Positions 1 through 5,025 of a stretch of 5,086 bases of DNA are shown here, piece after piece. This stretch comes from Endomicrobiia bacterium (GTDB taxonomy: Bacteria > Elusimicrobiota > Endomicrobiia > Endomicrobiales > Endomicrobiaceae), in contig WQUP01000117.1 in assembly GCA_009782015.1 (NCBI GenBank), positions 1 through 5,086 of the forward strand. Reading direction: 5' to 3'. Position numbers and translations under genes: made by a program. The notes beneath the pieces are model-generated. The model saw only the letters and a list, made by a program, of their open reading frames with translations, was not told where the DNA came from and did not search any database. Numbering within the stretch: the first letter of the stretch is position 1; each line of letters begins with the position of its first letter.

Positions 1-4
1 ACAG

Positions 5-32
5 AGTGAGGAGTGAAGAGTGAAAAGTGAAG
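5..32 (+). repeat. Heptad tract, four AGTGARR units (left arm)
   Basis: Four head-to-tail 7-nt units read AGTGAGG, AGTGAAG, AGTGAAA and AGTGAAG, followed directly by ATACGGCAA. An inverted copy of the same arrangement lies at 169-196, and the 16 bases at 26-41 are exactly complementary to 160-175. The two tracts therefore form the outer arms of a roughly 190-bp inverted-repeat structure around the palindromic doublet at 56-148. No coding function is visible here. Confidence 0.8.
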
Positions 33-55
33 ATACGGCAACGGCATTGATTTTG

Positions 56-148
56 TTGTCATTCCGGCCGCCGAGCCGGAATCCATTGTTAATAAAAATT
101 CTTTATTCCTTGAGTCTTTTAACAACAACATGGACATCGGTATGACAA
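56..148. repeat. REPIN-like imperfect palindromic doublet, one arm degenerate
   Basis: The left unit is GTC followed by an 8-bp stem (ATTCCGGC at 61-68, GCCGGAAT at 75-82) and a six-base loop, CGCCGA. The right unit, read on the minus strand from 146 to 131, begins GTCATACCG and ends GTCCA. It lacks about 12 internal bases, so it looks like a decayed copy in inverted orientation. The outer ends match (TTGTCAT at 56-62 and ATGACAA at 142-148), as do the inner arms (TTGTTAA at 86-92 and TTAACAA at 119-125). The whole element can fold as one long imperfect hairpin. The left unit is a relative of the units at 762-832, with paired changes in the stem. A short non-autonomous element of REP/REPIN or MITE type is an inference; no transposase is present in the window. 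Confidence 0.75.
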
Positions 149-168
149 AATAGCCGGCTTTGCCGTAT

Positions 169-196
169 CTTCACTCCTCACTCTCAACTCTCCACT
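169..196 (-). repeat. Heptad tract, four AGTGARR-like units (right arm), overlapping a gene end
   Basis: Read on the minus strand, four 7-nt units are AGTGGAG, AGTTGAG, AGTGAGG and AGTGAAG, then ATACGGCAA. This is the inverted partner of the tract at 5-32. The tract runs into the 3' end of the acetyltransferase gene and supplies its last codons (Arg-Val-Glu-Ser-Glu-Glu) and its TGA stop. Confidence 0.8.
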
Positions 197-740
197 CTTT
201 TTTTATAGCCGCGTATATCATCGTGTCGCAAAATCTGCCCTGATTGTCTTTTCTTGCCTGTCTTGCCATGCCTTCAAATTTCATTCCGCACTTTTGCATA
301 ACTTTGCCGGACGCGGGATTTTCCGGAATATGAAAAGATTCGAGCCTGTTAAAACCGCATTTGTCGAACATGTATTGCATAACCGCGGCCAAAGCTTCGC
401 TCATAATGCCTTTATTCCAGTATTTTTTCGAAAGACAGTATCCAAGCTCAGCCTTTTCAAGATTCTCATTCAAACTTACGGCGCCTATAGCGCCGATCGC
501 TTTTCCGGTTTCTTTATACTCGATAATCCAGTCATAGCAGTCGTCTTTTTCCAGCTGCGTCAAAAGATAATTTATATAATTTTTCGTTGCTTCGATATCA
601 GGATGCGATCTCCACGTCATATATTTTGTAACTTCGCCGTCGCTTGACCAGCCGTAAAACATGTCTTCGGCGTCTTCGGGCTTGACGCGCCTTAAAATGA
701 GCCTTTTGGTTTCTATTGTTTGCGTTCCGATGTTGTTCAT
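171..740 (-). CDS. GNAT-family N-acetyltransferase, RimJ/RimL type
   Basis: This predicted cytoplasmic acetyltransferase of 189 residues would move an acetyl group from acetyl-CoA to an amine. The family includes RimJ/RimL, which acetylate ribosomal protein N-termini, but its members vary widely in substrate, so the target here is unknown. The N-terminal strand (ETKRLILRRV, residues 10-19) is typical. The acetyl-CoA binding segment is YWNKGIMSEAL at 107-117, which has the shape of motif A. The segment HIPENPASGKVMQKCGMKFEG at 137-157 carries the conserved Asn-x-x-Ser and the late Gly-Phe/Met turn of the family. The usual end of such proteins, an acidic residue then Trp, falls at Glu182-Trp183. 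The six residues after it come from the repeat tract at 169-196, so the present stop is probably not ancestral. A purine-rich AAGAGG at 744-749 lies only three bases before the ATG; there is no other Met before residue 27. No palindrome-free terminator was seen downstream. Confidence 0.93.
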   Translation of the reverse strand: MNNIGTQTIETKRLILRRVKPEDAEDMFYGWSSDGEVTKYMTWRSHPDIEATKNYINYLLTQLEKDDCYDWIIEYKETGKAIGAIGAVSLNENLEKAELGYCLSKKYWNKGIMSEALAAVMQYMFDKCGFNRLESFHIPENPASGKVMQKCGMKFEGMARQARKDNQGRFCDTMIYAAIKKEWRVESEE

Positions 741-761
741 AAACCTCTTGTTTTCGGAATG

Positions 762-832
762 TCGTCATTGCGGGCTCCGACCCGCAATCTCGTCGTAAAG
801 GATAGATTGCGGGTCGGAGCCCGCAATGACGA
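762..832. repeat. REPIN-like palindrome, two perfect 29-bp inverted arms
   Basis: Bases 762-790 are the exact reverse complement of 804-832, with a 13-base spacer, CGTCGTAAAGGAT. Each arm is itself a hairpin: ATTGCGGG (767-774) pairs with CCCGCAAT (781-788) around the six-base loop CTCCGA. The element can therefore form a single long hairpin or a cruciform with two small hairpins. It fills most of the 103-base gap between the cation exporter and the acetyltransferase. No run of T follows it on the minus strand, so a classical intrinsic terminator is not supported, although a hairpin in the mRNA could affect 3'-end stability or readthrough. Confidence 0.9.
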
Positions 833-843
833 ATAGGGATTCG

Positions 844-1734
844 TTAGTAACAGTTGCAGTCCAAGTCTCCGCCGCATTCGGCATTCAGCTGTATCGTCAC
901 GTGCGTTATTCCGGCGGAATCTAAAATCAGCTTTTTAAGGCTGCACAGAAGTACGTCTCTGTCGACATTCTTAGTTACAACTATATGAGCCGTAAGGAGC
1001 AGGAAAGAAGAAGATATGCTCCAAACGTGTATATCTTCCACTTCTTTAACCCCTTCGGTTCGGCTGATTTTAGTTTTCAGTTCGTCAATATCGATGTGCG
1101 CGGGCGCACCTTCCAAAAGAATATTGACGCTTTCGGAAAATATTTTCCACGCGCTGTATAAAATAATAAAAGCCACGACAACGCTTATGACAGGGTCGGC
1201 TATATACCATCCGAAAAAGTATATTAATACCGCGGCTATTATAACTCCTACCGAGCCGAGCAAATCGCCTAAGACATGCACAAGAGCGCTTTTGACGTTT
1301 ATGTTTTCCTTATGGCTGCCGCCCCTCAATATAAATAAAACGATGATGTTGACTAAAAGTCCCGCGGCCGCGATAATAAACATGGGGACGCTTAATACCG
1401 GCGCGGGATTTTGTATTCTGACGACTGCAGCTTTAAGTATAAAAACCGCTATCAAAAATATGGTAATTGCGTTGAAAAATGCAGCCAGCACTTCAAATCT
1501 TTTATAGCCGTATGTTTTGCGCTTAGTCGCGCTGCGCTGTCCGGCCATAACTGCCGACAGGCTTAAGCCCAGGGCAAAAGCGTCGCTGAGCATATGCCCG
1601 GCGTCCGACATCAGCGCGAGGCTTCCCGACATCAGCCCGCCGATAAACTCCACAAACATAAAAACCGTTATCAGAATAAAACTGATAAGCAAAGCTTTTT
1701 TTCCGGCGTGCGCCGCGTGATTATGTTCTGTCAT
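844..1734 (-). CDS. Cation diffusion facilitator, CzcD/ZitB-like zinc exporter
   Basis: This inner-membrane antiporter of 296 residues probably exports Zn(II), and perhaps Cd(II) or Co(II), in exchange for protons. Six membrane segments lie at about 14-35, 38-62, 82-103, 114-136, 150-173 and 177-195. The transport site is the His-Asp pair H47/D51 in helix 2 (DAGHMLSDAFA) and H153/D157 in helix 5 (HVLGD), the HxxxD/HxxxD arrangement known for zinc-selecting family members. The signature YGYKRFEVLAAF is at 75-86. The cytoplasmic metal-sensing domain spans about 205-284, with His at 236 (IHVW), 250 and 278. The protein ends in a Cys-containing tail with C287, C293 and C295, likely metal ligands. 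The N-terminal His residues (4, 6, 9) are few. The ATG has AAGGA nine bases upstream, part of a tandem array at 1745-1780, and overlaps the TGA of a 24-codon frame. Length is normal and the gene is intact. Metal choice is inferred from the family. Confidence 0.95.
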   Translation of the reverse strand: MTEHNHAAHAGKKALLISFILITVFMFVEFIGGLMSGSLALMSDAGHMLSDAFALGLSLSAVMAGQRSATKRKTYGYKRFEVLAAFFNAITIFLIAVFILKAAVVRIQNPAPVLSVPMFIIAAAGLLVNIIVLFILRGGSHKENINVKSALVHVLGDLLGSVGVIIAAVLIYFFGWYIADPVISVVVAFIILYSAWKIFSESVNILLEGAPAHIDIDELKTKISRTEGVKEVEDIHVWSISSSFLLLTAHIVVTKNVDRDVLLCSLKKLILDSAGITHVTIQLNAECGGDLDCNCY

Positions 1735-1805
1735 CGTTGCTGTTCCTTAAAGTCCTCAAGGGCCTTAACGTCCTTAATGAAAAAACCTATTTGCTGCCTT
1801 TCCAC
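1731..1805 (-). pseudogene. Possible remnant or leader frame of 24 codons, ATGA overlap with exporter gene
   Basis: A frame open from a GTG at 1803-1805 ends in TGA at 1731-1733, which overlaps the exporter ATG as ATGA, the usual form of translational coupling. The encoded residues include IKDVKALEDFKEQQR, which read like an ordinary charged C-terminal helix. An in-frame stop (TGA, 1809-1811) precedes the GTG and no good ribosome binding site is seen before it. It could be the tail of a lost upstream gene, a short leader peptide or chance. The same bases are a 9-nt tandem repeat, which by itself would give a repeating three-residue pattern. Confidence 0.25.
1745..1780 (-). promoter_or_regulatory. 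Four 9-nt tandem units carrying Shine-Dalgarno-like cores before the exporter gene
   Basis: On the plus strand CCTTAA, CCTCAA, CCTTAA and CCTTAA begin at 1745, 1754, 1763 and 1772, exactly nine bases apart. On the coding strand these are TTAAGG, TTAAGG, TTGAGG and TTAAGG, with the last continuing to AAGGA nine bases before the ATG. The unit nearest the start is therefore the working ribosome binding site, and three similar purine cores lie upstream of it. The central pair also forms a partial dyad (TCAAGG and CCTTAA around 1762), which could be a protein binding site. Function beyond the proximal site is not shown. Confidence 0.55.
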
Positions 1806-1822
1806 AAATCACTCAACAACTT

Positions 1823-2659
1823 TTACAAATCTTTGTATTGTTTAAAAATCATATAATCTCTGACTGCTATTAAAACAAATATTGCTAAAGGAGCCCAAAC
1901 AACAGCAGTCAGAATCCGTAAAAACCCTGATTCTGTATGTTTAAAATTCAATGTAAACCATGTGCCAAACCCTGCTGCGACTACTATAATCACTAATGCC
2001 GCTCCTAAAGCATCAGATAGAAAATAAGGTTTTATATTGTACTTGTCATAAATATTAAGATTTGTACGGTATGCTGCTGTATCAATCGCCGATCCTATTA
2101 CTTCCCATGAAAAACTTTTAAATCTCTTTCCCATATGAATCATTTTGTAGGCAAACGGCAGACCTTTAAGATGCCAGACTTCAGCTTGAGAATCAAATTT
2201 CGCAAACTCTAATTTCACGCCCGTTATGCCGGTCGTTGTTTGTCCGTCAGACCCCATCCCCTCTCCAACGCGCACGCTAAACTTAAAATCGCTATCCATA
2301 TACGGATAAAAAACTTCTTTTTTTCCTTTCAACAATGCGCCCGTTTCCGTAAAATATAGATCCTTAAAGGCAAGAGTTCTATCTACTTTTCTTTTCTCCA
2401 TATAAAAGTAGGGTATGAAATATAAGCTCGAAAGATAAAGAATTAGAATAGGCCAATATAAAAGCGGTTCGGCCGCGCGCATAGCACGAAATAATGAAAA
2501 AATATCATTTAATGAGCTTGAAGAGAATGCAGCCGGAGCAGACAGCTTTAATACGAAAAAAACAATGCACCACAAAAGCGGCGCGGCAAGCAATATGGCA
2601 TAAAATCGAAAATAATGATTTGGCGCGGCTCTTTCGGGATTTTTTAGCCGTATATGCAT
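1823..2659 (-). CDS. Unrecognised membrane protein with four predicted helices
   Basis: I do not recognise this 278-residue protein. It has two hydrophobic segments near the N-terminus (about 18-40 and 66-86), a soluble middle domain of about 125 residues (88-212), and two more hydrophobic segments (about 217-236 and 247-267), ending in a short basic tail. This helix pair, domain, helix pair layout suggests a domain held on one face of the inner membrane. With a Lys/Arg-rich segment (EKRKVDR, 88-94) just after helix 2, that face is probably the cytoplasm. The middle domain is rich in aromatic residues and has a Gly-rich stretch (VGEGMGSDG, 131-139) that looks like a loop; no catalytic motif is visible. 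AGGAG lies ten bases before the ATG. The gene is AT-richer than its neighbours: 19 of 60 bases are G or C at 1981-2040 and 21 of 60 at 2341-2400, against 39 of 60 at 2941-3000 in the hydrolase gene. Foreign origin is possible. Confidence 0.85.
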   Translation of the reverse strand: MHIRLKNPERAAPNHYFRFYAILLAAPLLWCIVFFVLKLSAPAAFSSSSLNDIFSLFRAMRAAEPLLYWPILILYLSSLYFIPYFYMEKRKVDRTLAFKDLYFTETGALLKGKKEVFYPYMDSDFKFSVRVGEGMGSDGQTTTGITGVKLEFAKFDSQAEVWHLKGLPFAYKMIHMGKRFKSFSWEVIGSAIDTAAYRTNLNIYDKYNIKPYFLSDALGAALVIIVVAAGFGTWFTLNFKHTESGFLRILTAVVWAPLAIFVLIAVRDYMIFKQYKDL

Positions 2660-2669
2660 ATAACCCTAT

Positions 2670-2674
2670 CTCCT
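2670..2674 (-). promoter_or_regulatory. Ribosome binding site AGGAG of the membrane protein gene
   Basis: The complement of 2670-2674 reads AGGAG and lies ten bases before the ATG at 2657-2659. It supports that start over the next in-frame Met, which is residue 60 and lies after the first membrane segment. Confidence 0.6.
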
Positions 2675-2745
2675 GTGTCCTACAATTATTTTCTTACACA
2701 AAGCATCCAAAACAACAAAGTCAAACAAAAAAAATACAACGGCAA

Positions 2746-2780
2746 CCCCTCACCCTGCCCTCTCCCGCAAGGGGCGAGGG
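2746..2780. repeat. C-rich hairpin repeat between hydrolase and membrane protein genes
   Basis: The plus strand is C-rich, with CCCCTCACCCTG leading into a hairpin. CCCTCTCCC (2758-2766) pairs with GGGCGAGGG (2772-2780) apart from one mismatch, around the loop GCAAG. The composition is unlike the flanking AT-rich sequence. On the minus strand a run of eight T lies at 2727-2734, more than 20 bases beyond the hairpin foot, too far for a standard intrinsic terminator of the hydrolase transcript. From memory, sequences of this CCCTC...GAGGG type are common dispersed repeats in bacterial genomes; this is unchecked. Confidence 0.65.
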
Positions 2781-2801
2781 AACAACCGCACCTCTTATTT
2801 T

Positions 2802-4793
2802 TTATCTATTCTCTGCCTTTTTCCACATCTTGCGGTAAACAAAATATGCTTTTCTCAGCTGCCTTTTGAACTGGCTGTCTGTGCCGTCGCCGAGGCTTGC
2901 TATGCCGAACCACTCTTCGTAGGCTTTGCCGTCGAGGAAAGCGCCGCCCATCTGCGGGTGAGTGTCATGCACAAACGGGTCGGAGCCGCTTTCGGCTTTC
3001 CACCACTCGTCGCTCCACTCAAAAATTACGCCGCCCAAGGCGTTTCCAACGCCTCCTTTTACTCCGGCCATGTTGTCTTCGATATTTTCCCAGTTGCCTT
3101 TATGGTATGCGGCCTGCCCTTCTTCTGCTCTGGCTTCGGTCCAGCCTTGCGCGTACGCGGGGCAGCCGTGCTCCGTAATCAGCACAGGTTTTCCGCATTT
3201 GCCGGCAACGTCCTTCCAAATGTTGCCGAACCCGGCTTCGCCTCTGTAAGCGTTCGCGCCGAAAACATCTAAGTCAGGCGCATATTTTACGCAGTATTCA
3301 ATAAAGCCCAAATCGCCGTTGCTTATTGCGACAGGCCGCTGCTGCGGGTCCATGGATTTTATTGTCTTTGCGCACTCGTTGATAAATCTGTAATAAGCTT
3401 CCGGCTGTTTGTCGGCATTGGCCGATGCGCCGTAATTGTTCTCATTTCCCAAAACCCACATAAGCACATACGGCTCGTCTTTGTACATCTCGACCATTTT
3501 CTTTACGCTTTCAAGTATTTTTGCGCGGTGCACGGGATTTGTGTAATCCGTTCCGACTTCCCAAGGCTCGTCAACGTCGGCGCCGTACATGCCGGCAAGA
3601 TTTCCTACAAGATACATAAATCCGTACTTCTCGTAGCCTTCTTTTAACAGCTCTTTGTTCAAAACGCTTGCGTGGTAAAGCCTTAAAGTGTTTACGCCCA
3701 TAGCTTTCATCAGCGCAAAATCTCCGACCGGACTTTCGTCCGGATCCTGCTTGTCATTCCTGTTTGCGTCAACCCATGTGTCAAAAGGTCCGTCAATACG
3801 GCCGTTTTTATTGTCGTCTTCATAAGACCAGTCTCTTATATTGTCAAACTGCACTACGGGTTTTACGCCAACCTTGTTGGGATTATATGTTATGGCTCTA
3901 ACAACATAAGGTTTTCCGTCAACGGTAAGCTGAAAGTGTTTATTGTCGTACTGCACAAGCTTAACTTTGCCTTTGCCCGCGATATTTTTTGCGCCTTTGA
4001 GGTTTACGTACTCTCTTTTAAAATCTTCAGCGGTTGCCGCAACAAGCTTTCCCGGATTGATTTTATAAACGTCATTTCTTATATCGCTGTCAAAAGCGTT
4101 ATCGATAATTATTTCCGCGCCTTCGAGTTTAACTCCGAACTCCGGATGCAGTTTTGTCAGATATTTTATTTTTGAAATGCATACCGGACCTATATACCAC
4201 GGAGTTTTCCACTCTGTCCAGCCTACTGCTTTCGGGAAAAACACGAGGCACGCGCAGTAAGCCTTAACCGCGTGCTTGAGATTGCCGCTTCTTTCAAGCG
4301 CAAGCGCCGTAAAATAAAGTTTTACTCCCGGGTCTTCTCTCGTTGTTGCCCATTTATAAAAATTCGTTTGGGAGTCGTCGCTGTTTACATAATCCCAATG
4401 GGAGCCAGCGAGCTTATTTTCCTGCGAAAGTTTTTTATACTCCGGCGATTCGTAAACGCTCCGGGTATTCGGATATATGCCTTCGCCGGAAGCGGCTTTT
4501 AAACCGTCTGAGTCTTTTACGACATATTTGTATTTATCTGTTCCGAGGTTTTGAAACTCGCCGTACTTCGAATAATCTATCCATTCGTCCGTGCCAGCGT
4601 CATAGATTTTGAAAGGTTGCGGCGGAACGTAAACTATAGAGTTATCGTACTTTTCCGCGGCATTCAAGATTTCAATAAGATTTTTTTCAGAGTCGTCTTG
4701 TTTAGAGACTTTTGCTCCGGAACAAGATACAAGACAACTAAGGGCTGTGACAAGCATAACTGACTGTATTAACCAAAATTTAGCGTTCATCAT
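2802..4793 (-). CDS. Lipoprotein with clan GH-A glycoside hydrolase domain (GH2 TIM-barrel-like)
   Basis: This 663-residue surface or periplasmic lipoprotein probably cleaves or transfers beta-linked glycans. A signal peptide ends in the lipobox LVSC, giving lipidated Cys24 followed by Ser, which in enteric bacteria favours the outer membrane. Residues about 25-270 form an N-terminal region of no family I know, with one TPR-like helical hairpin at about 158-188. The catalytic barrel begins near KLVQYDNKHFQLTVDGKPYVV (278-298). The acid/base candidate is Glu451 in LGNEN, and the nucleophile candidate is Glu541 in ITEHG, 90 residues later; both are the strand-end motifs of clan GH-A. FEWSDEWW (591-598) is a typical substrate-site strand. 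Between these, 326-334 and 342-353 are two EF-hand-like calcium loops; the second, DANRNDKQDPDE, has acidic or amide residues at loop positions 1, 3, 5, 9 and 12. GH2, GH5 and GH72-like enzymes all share these glutamates, so family and substrate stay open. The gene appears intact and stands without other carbohydrate genes nearby. Confidence 0.85.
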   Translation of the reverse strand: MMNAKFWLIQSVMLVTALSCLVSCSGAKVSKQDDSEKNLIEILNAAEKYDNSIVYVPPQPFKIYDAGTDEWIDYSKYGEFQNLGTDKYKYVVKDSDGLKAASGEGIYPNTRSVYESPEYKKLSQENKLAGSHWDYVNSDDSQTNFYKWATTREDPGVKLYFTALALERSGNLKHAVKAYCACLVFFPKAVGWTEWKTPWYIGPVCISKIKYLTKLHPEFGVKLEGAEIIIDNAFDSDIRNDVYKINPGKLVAATAEDFKREYVNLKGAKNIAGKGKVKLVQYDNKHFQLTVDGKPYVVRAITYNPNKVGVKPVVQFDNIRDWSYEDDNKNGRIDGPFDTWVDANRNDKQDPDESPVGDFALMKAMGVNTLRLYHASVLNKELLKEGYEKYGFMYLVGNLAGMYGADVDEPWEVGTDYTNPVHRAKILESVKKMVEMYKDEPYVLMWVLGNENNYGASANADKQPEAYYRFINECAKTIKSMDPQQRPVAISNGDLGFIEYCVKYAPDLDVFGANAYRGEAGFGNIWKDVAGKCGKPVLITEHGCPAYAQGWTEARAEEGQAAYHKGNWENIEDNMAGVKGGVGNALGGVIFEWSDEWWKAESGSDPFVHDTHPQMGGAFLDGKAYEEWFGIASLGDGTDSQFKRQLRKAYFVYRKMWKKAENR

Positions 4794-4802
4794 TCCTCTC
4801 TT
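4794..4802 (-). promoter_or_regulatory. Ribosome binding site that favours the second Met of the hydrolase gene
   Basis: The coding strand reads AAGAGAGGA directly against ATGATG. With the first ATG (4791-4793) there is no space after AGGA. With the second (4788-4790) the gap is three bases, the same as in the acetyltransferase gene. Translation may therefore start at Met2, giving 662 residues; the signal peptide is unaffected. Confidence 0.5.
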
Positions 4803-4830
4803 ATGCTTTTGTTATAAGTTTTTTCATTTG

Positions 4831-4884
4831 GGGAGCGCTGCGCCTCCCAACCACCGCCTCACTTTTTTCACGAGGCAAAAAAGT
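4831..4884. repeat. Hairpin cluster in the hydrolase leader
   Basis: Three inverted pairs follow one another. GGGAG (4831-4835) pairs with CTCCC (4844-4848) around a GC-rich core. GCCTC (4856-4860) pairs with GAGGC (4872-4876). Overlapping the latter, ACTTTTTT (4861-4868) pairs exactly with AAAAAAGT (4877-4884). The last two cannot form together, so the region could switch between folds. They lie about 40-90 bases upstream of the hydrolase start on its coding strand. The short frames through this region on either strand do not look like proteins. Confidence 0.6.
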
Positions 4885-4937
4885 AAGCAAAAAGCCCCGG
4901 CTCCGAAGCGCAAGGAAAGGATATTTGAGTTAACTCC

Positions 4938-5025
4938 GGATTTTTGAAAACAATTTGCGAACTCGGCACATAACGGCTTATAAGGAAGTGCCTCAAACAT
5001 GCGCAAATAGATTTTTCAAAAATCC
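4938..5025. repeat. Long imperfect inverted repeat upstream of the hydrolase gene
   Basis: GGATTTTTGAAAA (4938-4950) is the exact reverse complement of 5013-5025. Inside these arms, ATTTGCG (4953-4959) is matched by CGCAAAT (5002-5008), and GGCAC (4965-4969) by GTGCC (4988-4992). The centre contains the perfect palindrome CTTATAAG (4977-4984). The nesting of several matching blocks in order makes this one extended hairpin-forming element rather than chance. Together with 4831-4884 it occupies the otherwise gene-free 293 bases at the right end of the window. Confidence 0.75.

Noticed and set aside
151..165. CGGC-AAA-GCCG hairpin downstream of the acetyltransferase gene as a terminator
   Set aside because: The stem has only four pairs and is followed by just a short T stretch; it is better explained as part of the repeat arm.
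5..196. CRISPR-like array from the regular heptads
   Set aside because: Units are only 7 bases, contiguous and without spacers; no cas gene is present.
1594..1845. Plus-strand open frame of 83 residues crossing the exporter start
   Set aside because: It is antisense to the well-supported exporter gene for most of its length and its product is not protein-like.
2696..2724. Minus-strand TTGACT (2719-2724) followed after 17 bases by TTGTGT (2696-2701) as a promoter for the membrane protein gene
   Set aside because: The upstream hexamer is good but the downstream one matches only two of six consensus bases, so it was not annotated.
4811..4816. Minus-strand TATAAC as a -10 box for the hydrolase gene
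   Set aside because: No -35-like hexamer lies 16-18 bases upstream and the leader would be only about 12 bases long.
4824..5006. Sixty-residue open frame on the minus strand just upstream of the hydrolase gene
   Set aside because: It runs through several inverted repeats, has no clear ribosome binding site and no domain-like pattern; a repeat-derived frame is more likely.
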